This document shows, one piece after another, positions 10,115-17,590 of a stretch of DNA of 64,000 nt (position 1 is the stretch's first letter; every line of letters begins with the position of its first letter). This stretch comes from Cytophagales bacterium. Lineage in GTDB: Bacteria; Bacteroidota; Bacteroidia; Cytophagales; Spirosomataceae. A model generated the notes under the pieces. It was not told the DNA's origin and made no database searches. It saw only the letters and a list, made by a program, of their open reading frames with translations. Where the stretch lies: the NCBI GenBank assembly GCA_004292855.1, contig RDXN01000038.1, forward strand, positions 60,424-124,423, written 5' to 3'. A program made the translations under genes and the position numbers.

Positions 10115-11692
10115 ATGATAAAATACCTACTCTCGCTTTGCCTCCTGCTTACTCTGTTGCCAGCGGCCCGCGCTCAAATGGGTTTTAACGCACCAATGGA
10201 CGTAAAGCCCACGACCGACTTTGAGTTTTACGCCCGCGATGGGCTTCTGGTTCAACAAAAATACCAGTATGCCAAAGGTGCTCCAGAGAGCAGTCTCAAC
10301 ACCATGAGTTGTGCGCCAACTTCGCCTACGCTAACGGCCACAGCCGGTATTCTGAAAGACCCATCTGGCGATGCCAACTATACGGCGGGTATTAGTTATT
10401 CCTGCACGCAAACCATTTCCGTGCCCAATTCCAGCACGGCAACCGTGATCGGAATCGAACTAATTTTTGATGATTTCGATACAACGCCCCAAGGGTTAGC
10501 CCCCCCAACCGACTACGTCAATATACTGAATAAGGACAATCGGATTATGTATGTACTAACCGGACAGCGAATTCCCGAACGGCATATTATATCGGGCAAC
10601 ACGATTCGTATTCAGTTCATTACAAACAATGATGCCAGTGTGGGGCGGGGATTTCAGCTTCGCTGGCGGGCTTTAGTACGCGATGATTCGGGTTTTGGGA
10701 TCTATGAGTCTCGTACAGTAGGGCCTATCGCTTTTGGGCATTCCATGAAGTTCGATGTGTATTGGGGTGCCTTGAGTGCTGGCCTCGATAACCTGAACTA
10801 TGGCTATTATTCGACCGTATTCGGTAGCGGAAACAAGACAAATGGGTATAATAACTTCGTGGCAGGTCGTAATAATACAGCCGAATTTAGTACCGATCAG
10901 GTAATGGTACTGGGTGAGGAGAATAATGTCGCCATTGAAGTCCGAAATGCGACCGCGCTGGGTGCCAAAAATGTGGTTCGGGGAAGCAACAGTACGGCCA
11001 TCGGCGACGAGAACACGATCAACAGCGTAGGGTATGGGTTTACGCCAGCCAATGCGGTGGCTATCGGGAAACAAAACACAACAAGCGGTATCGGCTCCAT
11101 CGCCATAGGCTACCTCAACACGGCCAGCGGCAACTACTCCACGGCAATGGGCCACCGCATGAGCACCAACGGGCAGGCCGGGGCGTTTATGATTGGCGAC
11201 ACCGACCCCCTGGGGCAGGGCAGCACCGGAGCTGGAAGCCCCGACCAGTTTGTGGCCCGCTTCCGCAATGGTTATTATCTGATGACCTCCGGCACCGCCA
11301 CCCGCACAGGCGTGGTAATTGGCGCAGGCCAGAACGCCTGGAGTGCCATCTCGGACTCGACCCGCAAGGAACGTTTTCTGCCCATGAACCACGCCGATGT
11401 CCTCCAAAAGATCAACGCCATAAAGTTGACCTCTTGGAACTACAAAGGCCAACGCGAGATCCGGCACTACGGGCCTATGGCGCAGGATTTCTACGCGGCC
11501 TTCGGCCACGACGCGCTGGGGCAAGTGGGTTGCGACACGCTCATCAACAGTCACGACTTTGCGGGCGTGACCTTTGCCGGGGTGCAGGCGTTGATTCGGG
11601 AGAATGAACAATTGAAGGCTCGATTGCAACTTCTCGAACGCGCTGTTCTAACCCGGCGTGAACGCATCTCGCTCCACAAAGCGAAACCTTGA
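10115..11692 (+). CDS. Surface fibre protein 3: CUB-like, YadA head, S74 chaperone
   Basis: 525 residues. Signal peptide 1-20 (ARA|Q). CUB-like domain about 62-190 (two Cys, FDDFDTT, GFQLRWRALV). A short head region of 14-residue repeats (about 225-345). S74 chaperone about 411-500 with Ser413 (SDSTRKERF), GPMAQDF and FAGVQALIRENEQL. Unlike paralogs 1, 2 and 4 it has no GAGACGCAA palindromes: ENEQLKARLQLLERA runs straight into the conserved C-terminal helix, so this copy shows what the tail looks like without the repeats. 13 bp separate its stop from the next ATG. Confidence 0.88.
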   Translation: MIKYLLSLCLLLTLLPAARAQMGFNAPMDVKPTTDFEFYARDGLLVQQKYQYAKGAPESSLNTMSCAPTSPTLTATAGILKDPSGDANYTAGISYSCTQTISVPNSSTATVIGIELIFDDFDTTPQGLAPPTDYVNILNKDNRIMYVLTGQRIPERHIISGNTIRIQFITNNDASVGRGFQLRWRALVRDDSGFGIYESRTVGPIAFGHSMKFDVYWGALSAGLDNLNYGYYSTVFGSGNKTNGYNNFVAGRNNTAEFSTDQVMVLGEENNVAIEVRNATALGAKNVVRGSNSTAIGDENTINSVGYGFTPANAVAIGKQNTTSGIGSIAIGYLNTASGNYSTAMGHRMSTNGQAGAFMIGDTDPLGQGSTGAGSPDQFVARFRNGYYLMTSGTATRTGVVIGAGQNAWSAISDSTRKERFLPMNHADVLQKINAIKLTSWNYKGQREIRHYGPMAQDFYAAFGHDALGQVGCDTLINSHDFAGVTFAGVQALIRENEQLKARLQLLERAVLTRRERISLHKAKP

Positions 11693-11705
11693 ACCGACCA
11701 ACTCT

Positions 11706-13766
11706 ATGACCAGATACCTACTCTCGCTTTGCCTGATGCTTGCCTTGGTGCCAGCCGCCCACGCCCAAATGGGCTTTAATTCCCCGGCGGGCGTTACGCC
11801 CCGGCAGGATTTTGAGGTTTATTCGTTGGGCAGTTTTATTGTCCAGCAGAAATATAAACTCACCACCACCAACCCACAGGCGAGCACAGCGACAATTCAC
11901 TGTGGGCCGTTTGAGACCTACCGCGATACACAAGCCGGTATCATGACGGACCCGTCTAACTACTCCACCTACTCAGCTACCACAGAGTATAATTGTAGCC
12001 AAAAGGTGTGGATTACCTCGCCACCACCGGGCGAAACGATAGTGGGTATCGAGATCACGTTTCTGCAATTTGATTTGGGACCAGATGCGCGAAACAGAGA
12101 TTACCTGACCATCAGCAGCCCATCGGTAACAAGCATTCCTCCATTTTTTGGAACAACGTTACCCGGTCGGATTGTGATTCCCGACAATGAATTTACCATC
12201 CGGTTTTGGGGAACTCCCGACGGCACGGGCGGGCGCGGGTTCCGGCTCCAATGGCGTGCCCTGTATGCTGACAACACGCCTGCAACCAGTCTCGTTAGCA
12301 CGCCCAACACCAACCAACTCCAGTTCAATACCCAAACCGGGGCCTTGCTGGCGGGTGTACCTCCCGACTATCGGGGTTGGACACTCGGCGCAGGGTCGGT
12401 CTCGTTGGGTGACAAGAACCGGGCGGTCGGCGTGGGGTCGGCGGCTATCGGGCGCGAGAATACTACCGGTAGTGGATTCGATGGGTTTGGCAATGGAATA
12501 GCCGCTATGGCGTTGGGATACAGCAACTTCGCATCGGGCGACAGGTCGGCGGCTATCGGCGACGACAATTACACCATCGGGACCAGCAGCATCGCCATCG
12601 GCTATCGAAACCGACCCTCTAAAGATTTTGGGGTGGCTATCGGCAACACAAACGCGGCTGGATTTAATGCCATCGCGCTTGGGTTTACCAACGGTGCCGG
12701 GGGAGATTATGCCGTAGGAATCGGGCGTAATAACACTGCGGGCGCACCCGGCGGAGTAGCCATTGGCGCGTATAATTATGTACCAACCAGCACGACAAAT
12801 TCGGTTGCCATTGGGCAGTATAACCACTCCACTGGGTATGCCAGCATGGCGTTTGGCACGTCGGTGAGTGCGGGCGGCACGAACGCGATGGCGTTGGGTT
12901 TGCAGAACACCGCGAGCGGCCCAACAGCTCTGGCAATGGGCAGGGGCAACACCGCAAGTGGTCCGGGTTCCACTGCAATGGGGAGTGTAAATACGGCCAG
13001 TGGAGACAATGCTACGGTGATGGGCAACTCCAATACAGCCAGTGGAGCGGCATCCACCGCGATGGGTCTGCAAAATACGGCCAGTGGTCTTGCCTCTACC
13101 GCGATGGGGTACTTGAATATTGCCAGCGGCAACTACTCAACGGCGATGGGCCACCGCATGAACACCAACAATCAGGCGGGGGCTTTCATGATTGGCGACA
13201 CCGACCCGCTGGGGCAGGGTTCGACCGGGGCCGGAACCGCCGACCAGTTTGTGGCCCGTTTCCGCAATGGGTATTACTTTATGACCTCCGGCACCAGCAC
13301 CCGAACGGGCGTGTTTGCCGGGGCAGGACAAAACGCCTGGGGCAGCATTTCGGATTCGACCAAAAAAGAACGGCTGTTGCCCATGAACCACGCCGACGTC
13401 CTCCGCAAAATTGGGGGCATGAAACTCAGTAGCTGGAACTACAAAGGCCAACGCGAGATTCGACACTACGGGCCAATGGCGCAGGATTTCTACGCGGCTT
13501 TTGGGAACGACGGGTTGGGGCAAATCGGGTGTGACACACTCATTTATAGCCACGATTTCGCGGGCGTGACCTTCGCCGGTGTGCAGGCACTGATTCGGGA
13601 GAACGAGCGGTTACGCGTAGAGACGCAAAATCTACGGGCTGAGACGCAAAATCTACGAGCTGAGACGCAAAATTTTGCGTCTCAATTGGCAGACATGAAC
13701 GCCCGATTGAAACTCCTCGAAGGGGCAGCTATTGGCCGCAAGCAGGTGGTGAGTCGGCGGAAGTAG
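11706..13766 (+). CDS. Surface fibre protein 4, long head: CUB-like, YadA head, S74
   Basis: 686 residues, the longest paralog. I start it at the ATG at 11706 because the next residues (TRYLLSLCLMLALVPAAHA) match the other three leaders; an in-frame ATG at 11658 would overlap gene 3 and put 16 odd residues before the signal peptide. CUB-like domain about 58-190 (Cys in HCGPF and YNC, FLQFDLG, GFRLQWRAL). The head region (about 225-485) is about twice as long as in the paralogs, with near-perfect TASGxxSTAMG units at its end. S74 chaperone from about 545, Ser549 in SDSTKKERL. The tail has three successive GAGACGCAA-derived heptads (AETQNLR) and then the terminal helix. Its TAG stop lies within the left arm of a long terminator-like palindrome. 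Confidence 0.88.
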   Translation: MTRYLLSLCLMLALVPAAHAQMGFNSPAGVTPRQDFEVYSLGSFIVQQKYKLTTTNPQASTATIHCGPFETYRDTQAGIMTDPSNYSTYSATTEYNCSQKVWITSPPPGETIVGIEITFLQFDLGPDARNRDYLTISSPSVTSIPPFFGTTLPGRIVIPDNEFTIRFWGTPDGTGGRGFRLQWRALYADNTPATSLVSTPNTNQLQFNTQTGALLAGVPPDYRGWTLGAGSVSLGDKNRAVGVGSAAIGRENTTGSGFDGFGNGIAAMALGYSNFASGDRSAAIGDDNYTIGTSSIAIGYRNRPSKDFGVAIGNTNAAGFNAIALGFTNGAGGDYAVGIGRNNTAGAPGGVAIGAYNYVPTSTTNSVAIGQYNHSTGYASMAFGTSVSAGGTNAMALGLQNTASGPTALAMGRGNTASGPGSTAMGSVNTASGDNATVMGNSNTASGAASTAMGLQNTASGLASTAMGYLNIASGNYSTAMGHRMNTNNQAGAFMIGDTDPLGQGSTGAGTADQFVARFRNGYYFMTSGTSTRTGVFAGAGQNAWGSISDSTKKERLLPMNHADVLRKIGGMKLSSWNYKGQREIRHYGPMAQDFYAAFGNDGLGQIGCDTLIYSHDFAGVTFAGVQALIRENERLRVETQNLRAETQNLRAETQNFASQLADMNARLKLLEGAAIGRKQVVSRRK
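13617..13683 (+). repeat. GTAGAGACGCAA repeats inside adhesin 4
   Basis: Three in-frame units: 13617-13635 (GTAGAGACGCAAAATCTAC), 13641-13656 (GAGACGCAAAATCTAC) and the palindrome 13662-13683 (GAGACGCAA...TTGCGTCTC). The first two look like tandem copies made inside this gene. Confidence 0.82.
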
Positions 13767-13850
13767 CGTGGTTGTCCTCAACCGCGCGTGATGCGTCAGC
13801 CCTGTGATAGTTTGCTGACGCACCACGCGCGGTTTAGGAAAACCACGCTA
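13764..13850. terminator. Long palindrome between convergent adhesin genes
   Basis: 37-nt arms at 13764-13800 and 13814-13850, 34 of 37 positions paired, 13-nt loop. It begins with the TAG stop of adhesin 4 and ends 2 nt before the stop of the convergent fibronectin-III gene. Such a strong stem would stop or protect transcripts from both sides; it also looks like a REP-type element. No separate T-run is present. Confidence 0.7.
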
Positions 13851-13852
13851 CA

Positions 13853-16399
13853 TTACTTCCTTTTCAGCGCATCAACCTCGGTCCGAATCTGGATCAAATA
13901 CAAGGTTAGTTCCTCGATCTTCTCCAGCAGCAGGGCATTCAATTTGGTGGCCTCGATACCTTCGCGGGTCACTTGTTCGGCGGAGGGGATGCCCGGCAGG
14001 TGGTTATGTTGACCGATAAATCGTTGTACTTCGGAGAGAGGGCGCAGGCGGTAGCCGGGTTCAAACACGCGGTCGGCCCACTGGTTTGGGTTGGCGATGC
14101 TGACCCGGTAGCGCGAGAGAACCACCTGCCCTTTATCGTCGACGGTCAGGAATTGATCGGTGCCGTCGGGGCGGAGGTTGGGATTGAGCAAATGGCTGAA
14201 CTTGAGTGTACCCCGGTTGCGGAGGTTGATAATACCCCGCACGTCGAGCGGAAATTCGGGGGCCGTTACGCCGATGCCCACTTTGGTGTTGGCGTCTACG
14301 TCGCCCAACACGATGGCGTTGCTGGCTCCGACTTTGGCGCGTAGACCAATGGCCGTAGCGTTGCTCAGGTTGGGAGCCAACGCGTCGGCTTCGGCCCCCA
14401 CGAAGGTGTTGCCCGAACTGGTGTTGCCTAAACCGGCGGCTTTGCCAAGCGCAACGGTATTATCGGCGGTGGTGATCGAAAAGCTGGCGTTGGTACCAAT
14501 GCCCACGTTACCCACGCCCGTGCTGATGCTCTGACCCGCGCCTACACCCATGAACACGTTCTGCACCGGCACCTGGAACCGCGCCGTTGCCAGCGTATAG
14601 CTCGACGGCACGCCCGACGAGCAAACCGTTCGGACCTGCCACTCGTAAATCACGCCCGGAGCCAGCCCCGTCAACACCAGCCGTTTGGAGTCTGCCGCGC
14701 CGAGCGAACTGCTCATGCTTGCCGTTGTCCAGGCAATGGTATTCACGCCCCGGTACTGCACCTCATAGCCCGCGCCCGACTCGCCCCCGTTCCAAACCAC
14801 CTCGACCGATGCCCCCAGCAAATTCTGTACGCCCTGCGGAACGGGCGGATTGCAAACCGTAGTGAATAGGACCGGAGGGAGCGCGTAATCGGAATAAATG
14901 CCCGCCGTACAAACCGTGCGAACACGCCATTCGTAGACCGTGCCGCCCGTCAGCCCCGTCACGATGCGCCGTTTGAACTCGCCCGGCCCCTGCGTGGTGC
15001 TGACCGGGACCGTACTCCACGACGTTGTCCCCGACACCCGAATGTTGATCTCGTAGCTGGCACCGGCCTCACCCCCAAACCAGTTGAGCCGCGCCGACGT
15101 GCTGGTAAGTTGATCGGTGGTGAGTTGGTTGGGTGTTCCGCACAGGGTCTGGAAACTGTTGGGGTCGATCATAAAATCCGACGTAATCCCCGGCGCACAA
15201 ATCGACCGAACGCGCCATTCGTAGATCGTGCCGGGCTTTATGTCGATGATCGTGAAATGTTTACGGGCCGAAATGCCCAGTGGAGTAACGAGCGTGGCCG
15301 ACGTCCAGGCAGCATTGGTGTTGCGGATGCGGTATTGAACCTCGTAATCGGCTCCCACTTCCCCATCCTGCCAACTGACGCGGGCCGAGTTATTGGTAAT
15401 TTGATCGACAAATGGCGAACTCGGGACACGGCAAAGGGTTTGGAAGTTGTTAGCAGGAATGTAAAAGCCAGAGGTGATGCCCGGCGCACAAACGGTGCGG
15501 ACCCGCCATTGATAAACCGTGTTTGGGAGTAAGTTCGTGATGGTATAAAACTTAGCACCCGTACCCGCTGCTGTTACGAAAGTCAACGAAGTAAAGGATG
15601 CCGTGCTGCTTGTGGGTTTATACTGTATCTCATAACTGGCACTTGATTCACCCCCTCCAAAACTTAACTCTGCCGACGTAGATGTAATGTTTCGTGCTTC
15701 AAGGAAAGCGGTCGGTGCGGCACAGGTGGTTTGGAAATTGTTAGCTGGAATGTAAAAAGAAGAGACTATCCCTGGCGCACAAACAGTTCGAACCCGCCAT
15801 TGATAAATTGTATTGGGGATCAAATCGGTCAATGTGTAAAATTTACCCCCTGTGCCTGCCGAAGTTACGAAGGTAAGCGATGTGAATGGAGCTGTGCTGC
15901 TCGTTGGCTTATACTGGATTTCATAACTCGCCCCTAATTCTCCACCTCCGAAGCTTAATTCGGCTGAAGTAGATGTAACGTTTCGAGCGTCAAGGAAATT
16001 AGTCGGTGCCGCGCAGGCAGTTTGGAAATTGTTGGCAGGATTATAGAAAGCTGATACGCTGCCGTTGCTACATAAGGTTCGTACTCGCCATTGGTATATA
16101 GTGTTGGGGGTCAGATTTGTCAATGTGTAAAATTTACCCCCTGTGCCCGCAGGAGTTACGAAGGTAAGCGACGCAAATGGGGCTGTGCTGCTCGTTGGTT
16201 TATACTGGATTTCATAACTCGCCCCTAATTCTCCACCTCCGAAGCTTAATTCGACTGAAGTAGATGTAGCGTTTCGAGCGTCAAGGAAATTAGTTGGCAC
16301 CGGGCACGTCTGCCCAAACACACTCGTCACACACAGCAGCGAAAAGAGCCAGGGGAGTAACCCGCGTTGGACTCGGAGAAAGGTAAAGTTGTTTTGCAT
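13853..16399 (-). CDS. Secreted fibronectin-III protein with YadA-like head and LPGIPS tail
   Basis: 848 residues from the ATG at 16399; an upstream ATG at 16444 would place 15 residues before the signal peptide (cleavage near VFG|Q). Six fibronectin type III modules follow (about 30-610), each beginning with Cys-x-x-Pro and carrying YEIQYKP and YQWRVRTVC strands. The first three modules are almost identical in sequence. After that come short YadA/hia-like head repeats (about 615-710, NVGIGTNASF, TAIGLRAKVG) and a C-terminal module with RLRPLSEVQRFI, HLPGIPSA and LLEKIEELTLYLI, a common end in Bacteroidota tail-fibre-like surface proteins. Probably a cell-surface adhesin; the substrate is unknown. 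It faces the four-adhesin operon tail to tail, and shares its head type. Confidence 0.85.
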   Translation of the reverse strand: MQNNFTFLRVQRGLLPWLFSLLCVTSVFGQTCPVPTNFLDARNATSTSVELSFGGGELGASYEIQYKPTSSTAPFASLTFVTPAGTGGKFYTLTNLTPNTIYQWRVRTLCSNGSVSAFYNPANNFQTACAAPTNFLDARNVTSTSAELSFGGGELGASYEIQYKPTSSTAPFTSLTFVTSAGTGGKFYTLTDLIPNTIYQWRVRTVCAPGIVSSFYIPANNFQTTCAAPTAFLEARNITSTSAELSFGGGESSASYEIQYKPTSSTASFTSLTFVTAAGTGAKFYTITNLLPNTVYQWRVRTVCAPGITSGFYIPANNFQTLCRVPSSPFVDQITNNSARVSWQDGEVGADYEVQYRIRNTNAAWTSATLVTPLGISARKHFTIIDIKPGTIYEWRVRSICAPGITSDFMIDPNSFQTLCGTPNQLTTDQLTSTSARLNWFGGEAGASYEINIRVSGTTSWSTVPVSTTQGPGEFKRRIVTGLTGGTVYEWRVRTVCTAGIYSDYALPPVLFTTVCNPPVPQGVQNLLGASVEVVWNGGESGAGYEVQYRGVNTIAWTTASMSSSLGAADSKRLVLTGLAPGVIYEWQVRTVCSSGVPSSYTLATARFQVPVQNVFMGVGAGQSISTGVGNVGIGTNASFSITTADNTVALGKAAGLGNTSSGNTFVGAEADALAPNLSNATAIGLRAKVGASNAIVLGDVDANTKVGIGVTAPEFPLDVRGIINLRNRGTLKFSHLLNPNLRPDGTDQFLTVDDKGQVVLSRYRVSIANPNQWADRVFEPGYRLRPLSEVQRFIGQHNHLPGIPSAEQVTREGIEATKLNALLLEKIEELTLYLIQIRTEVDALKRK

Positions 16400-16452
16400 G
16401 GTAATTGGTTGTTTTGAAAAGGTAAAAAATTGAATTGTTGACACGTTAAATC

Positions 16453-16655
16453 AGCTTGAGCGTTGGCTGTGTCTACCCTCCACCCCCTAAAGGGGGCTTA
16501 TTCAAACGTCGGACAAAGTCCCCTTTAGGTAGATCGGGGTTAAGGAAGCCCGGAAAAACGTCGCTCATATACTCCAAATTAATTAGGAGACTTACTTCCA
16601 TATTGGACAAAGCCCCCTTTAGGGGGTGGGGGTAGACACAGCCAACGCTCAAGCT
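16453..16655. mobile_element. Inverted-repeat element upstream of DUF559 gene
   Basis: Arms at 16453-16499 and 16610-16655 are inverted copies differing by a single extra base (AGCTTGAGCGTTGGCTGTG...). Each arm itself contains the CCCCCTAAAGGGGG palindrome, and a third weaker copy lies around 16514-16540. The element fills most of the 353-bp spacer 16400-16752 between the fibronectin-III gene and the DUF559 gene. It has no transposase of its own and resembles a MITE-like or REP-like unit. Confidence 0.65.
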
Positions 16656-16752
16656 TGCCTTTCTTTGAGTAAACTCATGCTCAAGGTATTCTTTGTTAAA
16701 GCTGTAAAGCCTTAATAGACAGCTCTTAAAGCGTCCTCTCATACCCGCCGAC

Positions 16753-17172
16753 ATGTTTTACGGAGCCACTCCGCAGGTCTTCGAGTTTGCAAAAGCACTT
16801 CGTAAGAACATGACCCCGGCAGAAACTCGACTCTGGCAGGAACTGCGACGGAACAAACTCGGCGGCCTTCGATTCAAAGCCCAGCACCCGATTGCTCATT
16901 TTGTCGCCGACTTTTATTGTCACAAGGCGCGGTTGGTGATCGAGTTAGATGGTAGCGTACACGATTCCCTTGATCAAATCGAGTACGATGCCAATCGAAC
17001 GTACATGCTTCAGGAGTTTGGGCTAACCGTCGTTCGATTCAGGAACGAGGAAGTTTTTGGGTGTATAGACGAGGTTACGCGATTGATTGCTACTCATTCC
17101 CCCGCCACGCCCTGCGTAACTCCGATACCCGCCGACGGGCCACCGGAATCTGTTCGCCGTTGGTCAGGGTAA
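16753..17172 (+). CDS. DUF559 / Vsr-like endonuclease-domain protein
   Basis: 139 residues. The core is the DUF559 fold related to very-short-patch-repair endonucleases: AKALRKNMTPAETRLW, LRFKAQHPI, then Asp53 in FVADFYCH and Glu64/Asp66 in LVIELDGSVHD, which fit the acidic residues of a restriction-endonuclease-like active site, and a closing VVRFRNEEVF strand. The last 25 or so residues (from HSPATP) are read out of the opposite strand of the LytTR gene, so the native end may have been lost. Genes of this type often stand alone next to CCCCTNNAGGGG palindromes, as here. The role is unknown; repair or mobile-element function is only suspected. Confidence 0.8.
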   Translation: MFYGATPQVFEFAKALRKNMTPAETRLWQELRRNKLGGLRFKAQHPIAHFVADFYCHKARLVIELDGSVHDSLDQIEYDANRTYMLQEFGLTVVRFRNEEVFGCIDEVTRLIATHSPATPCVTPIPADGPPESVRRWSG

Positions 17173-17530
17173 TCAGAGGGGTTCGGTACGAGATACTTGC
17201 CACGCAGGCCAGGTTGAGCAGGTGCTTGCGGTGAACGCGCACAAAAGCCCCCGCAGGCATCCGCTCGGCGAACACTTTGAGCGAGAGAGCTACCAACAGG
17301 GGTGGCCCCTCCCGAAAATGACAGTGGGTGTAGTTGCCCTCGCCTTCAAACCGGATAATCTGCGACACGGCCACCCACTGCCGCCCATGAGGGAAGGGCA
17401 GCGATACGCCTGCTTCGGGCGTTGTTGAAGCCGCCCCCGACGTCCGCCGTTTGAACAGGATCGGACGCCGGGACGTGGGCATGACGAGGGGCAAGTGCCC
17501 CGGCAATTGCGAAAACGAACGTGTACTCAT
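17090..17530 (-). CDS. Stand-alone LytTR DNA-binding regulator
   Basis: 146 residues from the ATG at 17530 (a start at 17548 would add six residues). The LytTR domain spans about 50-146: IIRFEGEGNYTHCHF, SLKVFAERMPAGAFVRVHRK and the DNA-contacting HLLNLACVASI, ending in PVARRRVSELRRAW. There is no receiver domain, so it would act without direct phosphorylation or with an unknown partner. It lies 60 bp downstream of the 1938-residue fibronectin-III gene on the same strand and could be co-transcribed with it. Its 3' end overlaps the convergent DUF559 gene by 83 bp. Confidence 0.88.
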   Translation of the reverse strand: MSTRSFSQLPGHLPLVMPTSRRPILFKRRTSGAASTTPEAGVSLPFPHGRQWVAVSQIIRFEGEGNYTHCHFREGPPLLVALSLKVFAERMPAGAFVRVHRKHLLNLACVASISYRTPLITLTNGEQIPVARRRVSELRRAWRGNE

Positions 17531-17590
17531 AACGGTCTGGATTATCATTTGGGTAGTGGAAACTGAGTCGGAAAGCGGTATCGCTGGTGT

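Noticed and set aside
10673..11629. Long open frame (318 codons) on the minus strand across adhesin 3
   Set aside because: It is a mirror of the repeat-rich, GC-biased adhesin gene; it has no recognisable domain or start context, and similar mirror frames occur opposite paralogs 2 and 4.
12159..13073. 304-codon minus-strand frame across adhesin 4
   Set aside because: Low-complexity Gly/Arg/Ala/His wording produced by the antisense of the head repeats; not a gene.
5732..13766. Prophage tail-fibre region, suggested by S74 domains
   Set aside because: No phage structural, lysis or integrase genes nearby; signal peptides and the OmpA partner point to host surface proteins.
16473..16754. 93-codon minus-strand frame ending in PPLGGGG
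   Set aside because: It crosses the inverted-repeat element and ends in the translated palindrome; such frames are typical false genes of these repeats.
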